DNA of 64,000 nucleotides from Nitrincola iocasae. Lineage in GTDB: Bacteria; Pseudomonadota; Gammaproteobacteria; Pseudomonadales; Balneatricaceae. Shown here piece after piece: positions 27,213 to 36,549 of this stretch; the stretch's first letter is position 1, and each line of letters opens with the position of its first letter. Under the pieces are notes generated by a model, which saw only the letters and a program-made list of their open reading frames with translations, was not told the DNA's origin and did no database searches. A program made the translations under genes and the position numbers. The stretch spans positions 3,348,001-3,412,000 of the forward strand of contig NZ_CP044222.1 in assembly GCF_008727795.1 (NCBI RefSeq). Reading direction: 5' to 3'.

Positions 27213-27289
27213 GGCAATGTAGCTCAGTTGGTTAGAGCAACGCATTCATAATGCGTGGGTCGCAGGTTCAAATCCCGCCATTGCCACCA
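27213..27289 (+). tRNA. tRNA-Met (elongator, anticodon CAT), copy 2
   Basis: This copy is nearly identical to the one at 27028. The acceptor differs (GGCAATG/CATTGCC, a compensated change of the last pair) and the T-loop reads GGTTCAAATCC. The compensation keeps the stem intact, so both copies look functional. Confidence 0.93.
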
Positions 27290-27295
27290 GTTTAC

Positions 27296-27371
27296 TGGGG
27301 TATCGCCAAGTTGGTAAGGCACTGGATTCTGATTCCAGCATGCGTAGGTTCGAGTCCTACTACCCCAGCCA
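27296..27371 (+). tRNA. tRNA-Gln (anticodon CTG), second copy
   Basis: Identical over all 76 nt to the tRNA-Gln at 23388, but here at the end of the Met-Gln-Met-Gln array. The flanks of the two copies differ, so only the tRNA itself is duplicated or homogenised. Confidence 0.95.
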
Positions 27372-27491
27372 TTTTGATCTAACTCATCCTTTTTGTGTAT
27401 TTTTTAATCAATCAGTTCACGAACCTGAAACTGACCGCTATACTATTATGTATTAAACTGATATTTGGCCCTTCCAGGCAGCGACAGTCCT

Positions 27492-29615
27492 ATGAATGCT
27501 GACATACCTAGCAGCCAGTTAAACAACAATAACAATTCTGAATGTGAGCAGCGCAAGAATATATCCATCTTGTTTATAGGCTTCATGCGTGAAAAAGCTG
27601 CAACTATACAAGCCGCTCTTCAAAACGCGCGCATGGCTCCCCGTTGCCGCCTCATTGCAAACGAAAAAGAACTCACCGGCTCTCTATCTGAACGTAGCTG
27701 GGATCTGATTTTGCTCAGCAACGACCAACCCCAGGATCTTAGCTTTGCTCGCAGCGCTGCAGTGATTAAAAACCTCGATAAAGATATTCCACTGCTACTT
27801 CTATGCCGAGAGTTACCCGACGCTGATTCGCATCTGGAACTACTCGAGCAAGGCATCAATTTCGCCTGTAGTGAGGACAACGCCAAACTGACCCTAACGT
27901 ATATCTATCAAGCTTACATGGCGCTGCAACAACGCCAGAGCTACCGGCACTGCGAATCCTTGTTGGAAAAAGCTGAACGTCGCATTCAAGCCCTGATAGA
28001 CGACTCACGCACAGCCATCTGCTTCAGCATAGACAATAAGCTCTGTTATGCTAATGAGCGTTTCTGTGAACTATTAGGTTACAGTCAGCAAAACGATCTG
28101 CCCGAACTCAGCCTCGACAAGCTCGTTTCTCCCACTCATCGGGAGACGTTGTCTGACAGCATAAACAGTGTAATGTCGGGTGAAAAACAGATGGCAGCCA
28201 TTAGTGCAGAAATTTTACGCGCCGACTCAACCCGTTTTAATGCCACATTATCACTCTACGCTGCAGTCTATTCCGAAACCGATGCCATACAGATTGATAT
28301 AACGCAACACCTGGCTGATACCGAGATTTTCAATGAGATGGACCCCATCAGTGGTTTACTGAATCAGCAGGGCTTTGCCCGCCAACTGGAACAGAAGATT
28401 GCGCTAGCGCGGCAGGGTGGCAACGATGGCTTTCTATTTTATATCACCATGGACGGCTACCAGACTTTACATCAGAATATCGGCCAGGAAGGTACAGATC
28501 TATTAGCTGGTGCTATTGGAAAACTCCTCAAAAGCCTGGTGAATGAAGCCCATACGCTCGCCAGAATTGACGACAATATCTACACCCTGCTGTTATCAGA
28601 TCCACACGTAGAAACAGCGAAGGGACTGGCTCGTGAGATCTGTCTAGGCGTTTCAGGTCTCAACCTGGTTCTGGGGGAGTACCAGATACAGACCAGCAGC
28701 TCTATCGGTATCACCATGATCAGCGAAAGTGCACCTCGTGCGACAGAACTACTCAGCCGTGCCGAAGCAGCGGCTAAAAGCCTGACTCAAAATGAACGTC
28801 ACGGTAACGGTTACAGCTTTTTTCAATTAGATCAAAGTACTCCTGTTGTTACCACTGATGCCAAGGCAGTCCAACGGGTGGTCGATGCCATTACCCATAA
28901 TCGCTTCCGTTTACTGTTTCAACCTATTGTTCCATTGGATTCAGATATTTGCGTTTCAAACTACGAAGTGCTGCTGCGACTCATTACTGAAGATGATAAA
29001 GAGATTTCTCCTAACATCTTCATGAACAGCATTTGCGATGATAATGTGCTTGCACGTATGGATATGTGGGTGCTCGAAGAGTGTGTAATGCTGATGCGTC
29101 AATCGATGGATCAAGGAAAACGCAACCGGCTTTTCATCAATATAACCGGACGAACGTTACGCAACAAATCACTGCTCCCCTGGTTCGCTGAACAGTTGCG
29201 CAGTATGCGCTTACCAGCTGATCATTTAGTTTTCCAGATCAGCGAAGCTGATGCTCTGGCATCTCCAGCCTATTACAAAGCCTTCTGCAAGGCCCTGCAT
29301 AAACTACACTGTAAAATTTGTTTGAAGCACTACGGCAGCACATCGGAGTCAGACTACATTTTAGCTGATATACCCGTCGACTATATTAAACTCGACGGTA
29401 GCTATCTCAGAGACCTGAACCGAAACAGCCTGTCTACCCGGCAACTTGAGAGTGTCATAAGACCCCTCAAGAAAAAAAACATCACGTTGATTGCTCCAAT
29501 GGTAGAGGACACCAGCCAAATGGGCACCCTCTTCCGGCTAGGTATACAGATGGTTCAGGGGCACTATTTACAGCCCCCACGTCATAAAATGGATTATGCT
29601 TTTTTTGACGAGTGA
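27492..29615 (+). CDS. FimX-like degenerate GGDEF-EAL protein with receiver and PAS domains
   Basis: A 707-residue cytoplasmic protein with the domain order of Pseudomonas FimX, the c-di-GMP receptor for type IV pilus assembly: receiver-like (about 22-140, no standard phospho-aspartate context), PAS (about 155-275), GGDEF (about 285-445) and EAL (about 455-705). The GGDEF site reads RIDDNIY and cannot be a normal cyclase; the EAL motif is EVLLRL as in FimX, and other phosphodiesterase residues are missing (KHYGSTSES in place of DDFGTG). It is therefore a c-di-GMP sensor, not an enzyme. The ATG is used instead of a TTG nine codons earlier. Transcription may come from its own promoter or through the tRNA array. 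Confidence 0.82.
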   Translation: MNADIPSSQLNNNNNSECEQRKNISILFIGFMREKAATIQAALQNARMAPRCRLIANEKELTGSLSERSWDLILLSNDQPQDLSFARSAAVIKNLDKDIPLLLLCRELPDADSHLELLEQGINFACSEDNAKLTLTYIYQAYMALQQRQSYRHCESLLEKAERRIQALIDDSRTAICFSIDNKLCYANERFCELLGYSQQNDLPELSLDKLVSPTHRETLSDSINSVMSGEKQMAAISAEILRADSTRFNATLSLYAAVYSETDAIQIDITQHLADTEIFNEMDPISGLLNQQGFARQLEQKIALARQGGNDGFLFYITMDGYQTLHQNIGQEGTDLLAGAIGKLLKSLVNEAHTLARIDDNIYTLLLSDPHVETAKGLAREICLGVSGLNLVLGEYQIQTSSSIGITMISESAPRATELLSRAEAAAKSLTQNERHGNGYSFFQLDQSTPVVTTDAKAVQRVVDAITHNRFRLLFQPIVPLDSDICVSNYEVLLRLITEDDKEISPNIFMNSICDDNVLARMDMWVLEECVMLMRQSMDQGKRNRLFINITGRTLRNKSLLPWFAEQLRSMRLPADHLVFQISEADALASPAYYKAFCKALHKLHCKICLKHYGSTSESDYILADIPVDYIKLDGSYLRDLNRNSLSTRQLESVIRPLKKKNITLIAPMVEDTSQMGTLFRLGIQMVQGHYLQPPRHKMDYAFFDE

Positions 29616-29624
29616 AACAGCTTC

Positions 29625-30851
29625 TCAGGAAATGATACCGTCTCTATCCCTAAAGCCTATCAGGTAGAGGATGCCGTCCAGCCCCAGTGTTGAAATCGCC
29701 TGTTTGGCACTTTCTCTGACCAAGGGTTTGGCTCTGAAAGCAATCCCCAGGCCAGCGATTGATAGCATCGGCAGGTCATTCGCACCATCACCTACCGCAA
29801 TGGTTTGCTCTAGCTTCAACCCTTCACGCTCTGCGATTTCTCTAAGCAACTGCGCTTTGCGTTCACCATTGACGATTTCTCCGGTAACCTCACCAGTAAC
29901 CTTACCATCGATAATGTCTAAATCATTGGCATAGACATAATCAAATCCGAGACGCTGCTGCAACCCCTTGGCAAAATAACTAAAACCACCCGACAGTATC
30001 GCCGTTTTAAAGCCCAGTTGCTTCAACTGAGACACCAAGGTTTCAGCGCCCTCAGTCAGCTTCAAACGGGCTGCAACAGTATCCAGAACCGCGACGTCCA
30101 GCCCTTTAAGCAACGCCACACGCTTACGGAAGCTGGCATTGAAATCCAGCTCACCACGCATCGCCGCTTCGGTTATTTCAGCGACCTGTTCACCGACGCC
30201 CGCTTCCTTAGCCAATTCATCAATGACTTCAGCTTCAATCAGGGTCGAATCCATATCAAATACCACCAGACGTCGATTACGCCGGTAGATATCGTCCTGT
30301 TGAAAGGCAATATCGACATCGTAATCTGACGCGGCCTGCAAAAACGCCTGTCGCAACGCTGACGCATCAGGTGGAATACCACGCACTGAAAACTCTACGC
30401 ATGCCTTGGTACGCACTGATTCGGCCTGGGATTCCTGCAGCGAGACCCGTCCGGATAAACGATTGATATTATCGATATTCAAACCGTGACGTGCAGCAAT
30501 GTCTGCCACTCTGGAAATGTGCAAAGCGCTGATACGGCGACCTAACAGGGTAATGATATGACGCGACTTCCCCTGGCCCGTTACCCACTGTTCGTAATCT
30601 TCCGGATTGACCGGTTCGAACCGCACGTGCATATCCAGCTCATGTGCCCGAAACAACAGATCGCGGAGTAAATTAGATGCGCCAGCCTCAGTCGGAACTT
30701 GGATCAGGATACCCAAGGACAGAGTGTTATGAATGACCGCCTGACCAATATCGAGAATATTGACACTGAAGTTAGCCAGAATAGCAGTCATTGCCGCCGT
30801 AACCCCCGGCCTGTCCTTGCCGGAGATAGTCATGAGTATAATTTCGTTCAT
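29625..30851 (-). CDS. serB: Phosphoserine phosphatase with N-terminal ACT domains
   Basis: SerB dephosphorylates phosphoserine, the last step of serine synthesis. The 408-residue protein has two ACT-like regulatory regions (about 1-90 and 95-180) followed by the HAD phosphatase domain: nucleophile Asp in VVFDMDSTL near residue 200, SGGFSYF near 292 and GDGANDLPM near 357. Its ATG overlaps the stop of rnr (ATGA), so it is translationally coupled to RNase R. This pairing differs from the rnr-rlmB order of many gammaproteobacteria. Confidence 0.95.
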   Translation of the reverse strand: MNEIILMTISGKDRPGVTAAMTAILANFSVNILDIGQAVIHNTLSLGILIQVPTEAGASNLLRDLLFRAHELDMHVRFEPVNPEDYEQWVTGQGKSRHIITLLGRRISALHISRVADIAARHGLNIDNINRLSGRVSLQESQAESVRTKACVEFSVRGIPPDASALRQAFLQAASDYDVDIAFQQDDIYRRNRRLVVFDMDSTLIEAEVIDELAKEAGVGEQVAEITEAAMRGELDFNASFRKRVALLKGLDVAVLDTVAARLKLTEGAETLVSQLKQLGFKTAILSGGFSYFAKGLQQRLGFDYVYANDLDIIDGKVTGEVTGEIVNGERKAQLLREIAEREGLKLEQTIAVGDGANDLPMLSIAGLGIAFRAKPLVRESAKQAISTLGLDGILYLIGFRDRDGIIS

Positions 30852-33235
30852 CTGTCTCGTTTTTTTCGCGCGGAGGGTTTGGCAGAACGGCGCTGCTGAC
30901 CACGCCCTTTACCACTGGCTTCATCAATTTTTCCGGCACGCACCTGATCCCGCTTAGTCGGTTTTTTAGGCGCAGCACCAGCCTTCTGGCCGGTTGAATC
31001 AGCCATATCAAAGTCGATTTTACGCTCATCCAGATCAACACGAACAACGCGGACTTTCAGCGGATCACCCAGCTTAAACACACGCTTGGTTCTATCACCC
31101 ACTAAACGCTGTTTACCAGCATCAAAATGGTAGTAATCACTTGGCAAACCAGTAATATGCACCAGCCCTTCGACATACAGATCACGGATTTCGACAAACA
31201 GGCCAAAGCCGGTTACAGCGGCCACAACACCCTCGAAGCTATTGCCTATCTGGCTGAGCATGTATTCACACTTCAACCAGGACACCACATCACGGGTCGC
31301 ATCATCCGCGCGGCGTTCGGTCATTGAGCATTGCTCACCCAACGCCAACATCTCTTCCATCACATAGCTTTTTATAAAAGCCGGATTCGCCACAAAACCT
31401 GACGGTCGATGAATACCTTTTACACGCTTTCCGGAATGAATTGCAGCACGAATATTACGATGCACCAGCAAATCCGGGTAACGACGAATCGGTGAAGTAA
31501 AATGTGCATAGGCTTCATATGCCAGACCGAAATGGCCTTTATTTTCCGGGCTGTACACTGCCTGTTGCATAGAACGCAGCATCATAGTTTGAATAATATG
31601 CTGATCCGGACGCGCTTCTATTGTCTCAGCCAGACGCAGATAATCTTTGGGTTCCGGTTTATCACCACCGGGCAGATTCAAGCCAAGCTCACCAAGAAAG
31701 CCGCGCAGATTTTGCAATTTCTGATCTTTAGGCCCTTCATGGATACGATAAAGTGCAGGCTGTTTATATTTTTCCAGAAAACGTGCAGTGGCAACATTAG
31801 CACAAAGCATGCACTCTTCGATCATCTTGTGCGCGTCATTGCGATGTACCGGCACGATGCGTTCAATTTTACGTTCAGGCCCAAATTCGATACGCGTCTC
31901 AACGGTATCAAAGTCTATCGCACCACGTTCTTCCCGCGCCATACGCAGCTTTTTATATAGTCCGTGCAACACTTCCAAATGAGGCACAACCGGGCCGAAC
32001 TCGGAACGCAACGCTTGTTGATCTTCGGCTTCACCCAACAGCCCCAGGATCGTGGCTACTTTGTTATAGGTCAGACGTGCCTTGGAATTGATCACCGCTT
32101 CATAAAAACTGTAATCAGATAATTTACCGGCCCGGGTAATATTCATTTCACAAACCATGGCCAGGCGATCAACTTTAGGATTCAACGAGCAAAGACCATT
32201 AGACAGCAGCTCGGGTAACATCGGCACAACATATTCGGGAAAGTACACCGAATTACCGCGTTTGATCGCTTCATTATCCAGCGCTGTACCTGGTTGAACG
32301 TAATAAGAAACATCGGCAATAGCAACCCACAGACGCCAGCCACCGAAACGTTTCTTTTCGGCATACACGGCATCATCAAAATCTCTTGCATCTTCACCAT
32401 CGATAGTGACCAACGGCAGATTACGCAGATCAACCCGATTCTTTTTATCCTTTTCTGCAACTTCCGGTGTCAGCTCAGCGGTCTGCTGTTCAACTTCTAC
32501 TGGCCATTCATTGGGAATATCATGACTGTGAATAGCCACCTTAATTTCCATTCCAGCAGACAGATGCTCGCCCAACACCTCGATAACCCGCGCACGCGCA
32601 GGCTGACGGCGATTTGGGTATTGCAGGATTTCTGCCACCACCAACTGGCCTTCATCGTAATGCAGATCAGACTGCTCATCCGGAATAATCATCACCTGGT
32701 TGGTGATACGCTGATTTTCCGGAATCAGCGAGCCAAAACCATTATGACCATCAAAACGACCAACTACCTTACGAACACCGCGCTCCAGCACTTCAACGAT
32801 TTTGGCTTCACGACGGCCTCTGGCGTCAAGACCCACTTCCTGAACCAATACCCTGTCACCATCAAACACTTCACGCATATTTCTCGGGCTCAGAAACAGG
32901 TCATCCTTACCATCATCCGGCTTGAGAAAGCCAAAACCATCACGGTGACCGATAACTCGCCCACTGATCAGATTCATTTTTTCAATCAGACCAAATTCGT
33001 TGCGCCGATTGGAAATCAGCTGGCCATCACGGCACATAGCAATCAAACGGCGACGAATCGCTTCAATATCGTCTTCATGCTGCAGGTGCAGTTCATCACA
33101 AAGATCCAGGTGCGATATAGGTGCACCCCATTTTTGTAGAAAATCGAGTATAAAATCACGGCTCGGTACAGGATTTTCATATTTCTGTGCTTCCTGTACG
33201 GCGTTCGGATCTTTTTCAACCCATTTTTTATTCAT
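30848..33235 (-). CDS. rnr: Ribonuclease R
   Basis: RNase R is a 3'-5' exoribonuclease that degrades structured RNA. The 795-residue protein has an N-terminal winged-helix segment, two cold-shock domains (with GFGFLKPDD near residue 100), the RNB catalytic domain with LPLVTIDGEDARDFDDAVY near 268, GHFGLAYEAYAHFTSPIRRYPDL near 560, an S1 domain (about 640-725) and a Lys/Arg-rich tail ending SARKKRDR. The ATG beginning MNKKWVEKD is preferred to a TTG seven codons earlier. It is transcribed with serB. Confidence 0.95.
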   Translation of the reverse strand: MNKKWVEKDPNAVQEAQKYENPVPSRDFILDFLQKWGAPISHLDLCDELHLQHEDDIEAIRRRLIAMCRDGQLISNRRNEFGLIEKMNLISGRVIGHRDGFGFLKPDDGKDDLFLSPRNMREVFDGDRVLVQEVGLDARGRREAKIVEVLERGVRKVVGRFDGHNGFGSLIPENQRITNQVMIIPDEQSDLHYDEGQLVVAEILQYPNRRQPARARVIEVLGEHLSAGMEIKVAIHSHDIPNEWPVEVEQQTAELTPEVAEKDKKNRVDLRNLPLVTIDGEDARDFDDAVYAEKKRFGGWRLWVAIADVSYYVQPGTALDNEAIKRGNSVYFPEYVVPMLPELLSNGLCSLNPKVDRLAMVCEMNITRAGKLSDYSFYEAVINSKARLTYNKVATILGLLGEAEDQQALRSEFGPVVPHLEVLHGLYKKLRMAREERGAIDFDTVETRIEFGPERKIERIVPVHRNDAHKMIEECMLCANVATARFLEKYKQPALYRIHEGPKDQKLQNLRGFLGELGLNLPGGDKPEPKDYLRLAETIEARPDQHIIQTMMLRSMQQAVYSPENKGHFGLAYEAYAHFTSPIRRYPDLLVHRNIRAAIHSGKRVKGIHRPSGFVANPAFIKSYVMEEMLALGEQCSMTERRADDATRDVVSWLKCEYMLSQIGNSFEGVVAAVTGFGLFVEIRDLYVEGLVHITGLPSDYYHFDAGKQRLVGDRTKRVFKLGDPLKVRVVRVDLDERKIDFDMADSTGQKAGAAPKKPTKRDQVRAGKIDEASGKGRGQQRRSAKPSARKKRDR

Positions 33236-33328
33236 AGTGTATCCATTAATTAACAAGCGTGTCCTTTATCAGACACATGCGCCGCTCCTGCGTTGCCGAC
33301 ATAAAGGTCTGCTTTAGATTGTTTCTGA

Positions 33329-34255
33329 TCAGGGAACGAGTTCCTCTTCTTCATCTTCTTTGGGCGGTGGCGGAATCAGATCTTCACGACTGACATTGAG
33401 TAACAGAAGAATATTCCCCGCCACATAAACCGATGAATAGGTACCGATTACCACACCCGTCAGCAGCGCAATCGAGAAACCGTAGATCATTTCACCACCA
33501 AAAAACGCCAACACCACCAGCACCAGCATGGTCGTCAGGGAGGTGACGAGGGTTCGGCTCAACGTTTCATTCAAAGATGCATTCAGCACCCCCAGCGACT
33601 CACTGACGCGAAGTATGCGGAAGTTTTCACGAATGCGGTCATATACCACGATGGTATCGTTCAAAGAATAGCCTATGACGGCCAACAGTGCTGCCAATAC
33701 GGTCAAATCAAACTCAATTTGTAGCAGCGAGAAAAAGCCCAGCACGATAATCACATCATGGGCCAGCGCCAACACAGCGCCCACTGAAAACTTGTATTGA
33801 AAGCGGAATGCCAGGTAAATCATTACCATGATCAGTGCGACCAGCAACCCCAGCCCCCCTTGCTCACGTAACTCTTCACCTACCTGTGAACCAACAAATT
33901 CGTTACGGCGCAGGGTGACGGTAGAGTCGGCATCTTGCTGTAATATCTCCAGTATTTTCTGACCCAGTTGCGGATCATGCGCCTGGCCCAGACGAATGAG
34001 TATATCGTTGGCTGAACCAAAGGTTTGTACTACCGCATCACCATAATCATTGGCACGCAAGGCGTTGCGAATAGTTTCCAGTTCAACGGGTTGCTCATAG
34101 GTGACCTCAACCAGACTGCCTCCGGTAAAATCCAACCCCAGCTTCAATCCATTGATTGCCAGAGAGCCTATGGAAAGCAACAGCAAAAGGATAGAGAAGA
34201 TCGCCGCAATGCGGCGAGCTCCCATAAAGTTAAAATCACGCTTTAGTTGTATCAT
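33329..34255 (-). CDS. secF: Protein translocase subunit SecF
   Basis: SecF, with SecD and YajC, uses the proton gradient to help SecYEG export proteins. The 308-residue protein has a first helix near residue 20, the periplasmic LKLGLDFTGGSLVEV motif near 38, and five further helices from about 130, including the RND-type IGYSLNDTIVVYDRIREN motif near 205. A TTG immediately before the ATG is ignored. The C-terminus is acidic (KEDEEEELVP). Confidence 0.97.
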   Translation of the reverse strand: MIQLKRDFNFMGARRIAAIFSILLLLLSIGSLAINGLKLGLDFTGGSLVEVTYEQPVELETIRNALRANDYGDAVVQTFGSANDILIRLGQAHDPQLGQKILEILQQDADSTVTLRRNEFVGSQVGEELREQGGLGLLVALIMVMIYLAFRFQYKFSVGAVLALAHDVIIVLGFFSLLQIEFDLTVLAALLAVIGYSLNDTIVVYDRIRENFRILRVSESLGVLNASLNETLSRTLVTSLTTMLVLVVLAFFGGEMIYGFSIALLTGVVIGTYSSVYVAGNILLLLNVSREDLIPPPPKEDEEEELVP

Positions 34256-34264
34256 CAATGCACC

Positions 34265-36118
34265 TCAGAGACCCAGCTTTTGCAGTTTACGGCCACCATA
34301 AGTCAAATTGACCAGCGCACGTGTGATTACCAGAGCAGCAAACATCGAAGTTATGATCCCCACCGACAGCGTGACAGCAAAGCCTTTAACCGGCCCCGTG
34401 CCCATGGCAAAGAGGATGATGGCCGCAATCAATGTGGTCACATTGGCGTCCAGAATAGTACTGAAAGCCCGCTCAAATCCCGCATGTATAGCTGACTGCA
34501 CCGGTGACCCCGCTCGCAGCTCTTCTTTAATACGTTCAAAAATCAATACATTGGCATCTACTGCCATACCGACGGTCAGCACAATACCGGCAATACCCGG
34601 TAGCGTCAGCGTAGCGCCCAACATGGACATCACCGCAACCAACATCATCAGGTTGAGCGTCAAGGCAATATTGGCCAAAAGACCAAATACCCGGTAAAAC
34701 ACCGCCATAAACAGCAGCACCAAGGCAAAGCCTATCTTGACTGAGGTCACCCCCATTTCAATATTAGCGGCTCCAAGACTTGGCCCAATGGTGCGCTCTT
34801 CAACAAAGTAAATGGGTGCAGCCAGAGCACCGGCGCGTAACAGCAGGGCCAGCTCAGACGACTCTTGAGGACTATCCAGACCAGTAATACGGAACTGATT
34901 GCCCAGCACACTCTGAATAGTGGCCAGTGAAATCAAGCGTTTTTCCGTATAGGGCACACGGCGCTCTACTGCTTCGCCATCAACCTGTTCAGTAACAAAG
35001 CGGGTCTTATGTTCAACAAATACCACCGCCATACTTCGCTGCAGAGCATTACGGGTAATCCGGCTCATCATCTGGCCACCACGTGCATCCAGTGTGATAG
35101 ATACCTGCGGCATACCGTTTTCATCAAAGGTGGAGTTGGCATTGGCAACGCTGGAACCGGTGATAATGATATCCCGCTCCAGGGTCGCCCGACGATCCGG
35201 GTTATTGCGGAACTGAAATACTTCAGTCGCTGCACGACTGGCATCCCCCATGGCTTCCAGTCGGAATTCCAGGTTAGCCGTTTGCCCGATCACGCGTTTG
35301 GCTGCCGCCGCATCCTGAATACCAGGCAACTGCACAACGATACGATTGCTACCCTGACGCTGAACCAAAGGCTCAGCTACACCCAACTCATTAACCCGGT
35401 TACGCAAGGTCGTCAGGTTCTGATGGATAGCATAATCTTCTATTTCACCTACAGTTTGCTCATTTAATGTGATCAACAAAAACCAGGCATCGTCTTCCTG
35501 AGCCGTTTCAAAAGTGAATTCCGGAAAATCACGGCGTAGTTTGCTTTGCGCCAGATCCAGTGCTTCCGCATCAGCAAAGCGCGCTGCCAGTAAACCATCA
35601 TCATTCAACTCGACTGAACGATAACGTATACGCTGTTCACGTAGAGTGGTTCTGATATCACTGGCATAGACTTCAAGACGCTGTGTCACGGCTTGAACTG
35701 TATCCACTTCCATCAGAAAGTGTACACCGCCGCGCAGATCGAGCCCCAACGTCATGGGACCGGCGCCTAATGATGTTAACCAGTCAGGGGTTGTAGCGGC
35801 AAGGTTCATAGCCACCACATAATCATCCCCGAGTGAACGCGCCAGCGCTGCTCTGGCTAGCAACTGGGCATCACCATCTTTAAAGCGCAGCATACCGGTT
35901 TCATTTTCCAGTTCTGCACTTTTAAATTCAATGCCTTCCTGTTCCAGCAAGCTAACAGCCTGCTCGATTACACGGTCATCCACCTGATGTATGGCGCGCG
36001 ATCCGGAAATCTGTACGGCATAGTCTTCAGGGTAGAGATTGGGCGCTGCATAAATACCGGCAAACACCAGCACTATGACAATCAGCAGATTTTTCCACAA
36101 AGGGTAGCGGTTGAGCAT
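34265..36118 (-). CDS. secD: Protein translocase subunit SecD
   Basis: The larger RND-type subunit of the SecDF export motor, 617 residues. One N-terminal helix is followed by a long periplasmic region carrying LGLDLRGGVHFLMEV near residue 122 and the P1 head, then five C-terminal helices with GMAVDANVLIFERIKEEL near residue 515, where the aspartate is the proton-relay residue. secF follows after 9 nt. A strong hairpin with a T-rich 3' side lies in the yajC-secD spacer. Confidence 0.97.
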   Translation of the reverse strand: MLNRYPLWKNLLIVIVLVFAGIYAAPNLYPEDYAVQISGSRAIHQVDDRVIEQAVSLLEQEGIEFKSAELENETGMLRFKDGDAQLLARAALARSLGDDYVVAMNLAATTPDWLTSLGAGPMTLGLDLRGGVHFLMEVDTVQAVTQRLEVYASDIRTTLREQRIRYRSVELNDDGLLAARFADAEALDLAQSKLRRDFPEFTFETAQEDDAWFLLITLNEQTVGEIEDYAIHQNLTTLRNRVNELGVAEPLVQRQGSNRIVVQLPGIQDAAAAKRVIGQTANLEFRLEAMGDASRAATEVFQFRNNPDRRATLERDIIITGSSVANANSTFDENGMPQVSITLDARGGQMMSRITRNALQRSMAVVFVEHKTRFVTEQVDGEAVERRVPYTEKRLISLATIQSVLGNQFRITGLDSPQESSELALLLRAGALAAPIYFVEERTIGPSLGAANIEMGVTSVKIGFALVLLFMAVFYRVFGLLANIALTLNLMMLVAVMSMLGATLTLPGIAGIVLTVGMAVDANVLIFERIKEELRAGSPVQSAIHAGFERAFSTILDANVTTLIAAIILFAMGTGPVKGFAVTLSVGIITSMFAALVITRALVNLTYGGRKLQKLGL

Positions 36119-36134
36119 ATTGCTCCATCCTCGG

Positions 36135-36166
36135 TAAACAAAAGCGCCACTTCAACAAGTGGCGCT
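36135..36166 (-). terminator. Hairpin with T-rich tail between yajC and secD
   Basis: A perfect 10-bp stem AGCGCCACTT/AAGTGGCGCT with a 4-nt loop is followed on the minus strand by TTTTGTTT. The structure has the form of an intrinsic terminator inside the operon and ends about 16 nt before the secD start, so partial termination (higher YajC than SecDF) is likely. Confidence 0.6.
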
Positions 36167-36183
36167 CACGCTGGATTCAGCCT

Positions 36184-36513
36184 TCAGATATCCTTGATAG
36201 TACCTTTGGGCAGCTCGGCCGCCACATGTGCTTTCTGAAACTTGAGTTCCACACCATTGCTGACTTCAAGTACCAGATAGTCATCAGTAAGACGGACCAC
36301 TTTACCAATAATACCGCCTGCAGTGATGACTTCATCACCCTTGCTCAGACCACCGATCAGTGCTTTATGTTCTTTGGCACGTTTTGCTTGAGGACGCCAT
36401 AAGAAAAAATAGAAAATCAGTGCAAAACCAACCAAAAACAACATATTAAACATGCCGGATTCCATACCGCCAGCACCAACTTCTGCATATGCAGGAGAGA
36501 TAAAGAAGCTCAT
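36184..36513 (-). CDS. yajC: Preprotein translocase accessory subunit YajC
   Basis: A small membrane protein of 109 residues that associates with SecDF and SecYEG. It has a short periplasmic N-terminus, a single helix at about residues 22-42 (MLFLVGFALIFYFFLW), the RPQAKRAKEHK basic segment and the family core GDEVITAGGIIGKVVRLTDD near residue 60. It lies between tgt and secD as in most gammaproteobacteria. Confidence 0.96.
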   Translation of the reverse strand: MSFFISPAYAEVGAGGMESGMFNMLFLVGFALIFYFFLWRPQAKRAKEHKALIGGLSKGDEVITAGGIIGKVVRLTDDYLVLEVSNGVELKFQKAHVAAELPKGTIKDI

Positions 36514-36549
36514 TAAGACATTCCCCAGGTTATTTAAAACTCAATTGTA

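Noticed and set aside
32294..33139. Open frame of about 281 codons on the plus strand
   Set aside because: Antisense to rnr, which has all RNase R domains. The translation is Asn/Gln/Thr-rich and without domains.
33236..33328. Small open frame of 18 codons ahead of rnr
   Set aside because: It begins at an ATG within the spacer but has no ribosome-binding site and no conserved feature; the spacer also holds a weak GTGTC/GACAC stem of unclear meaning.
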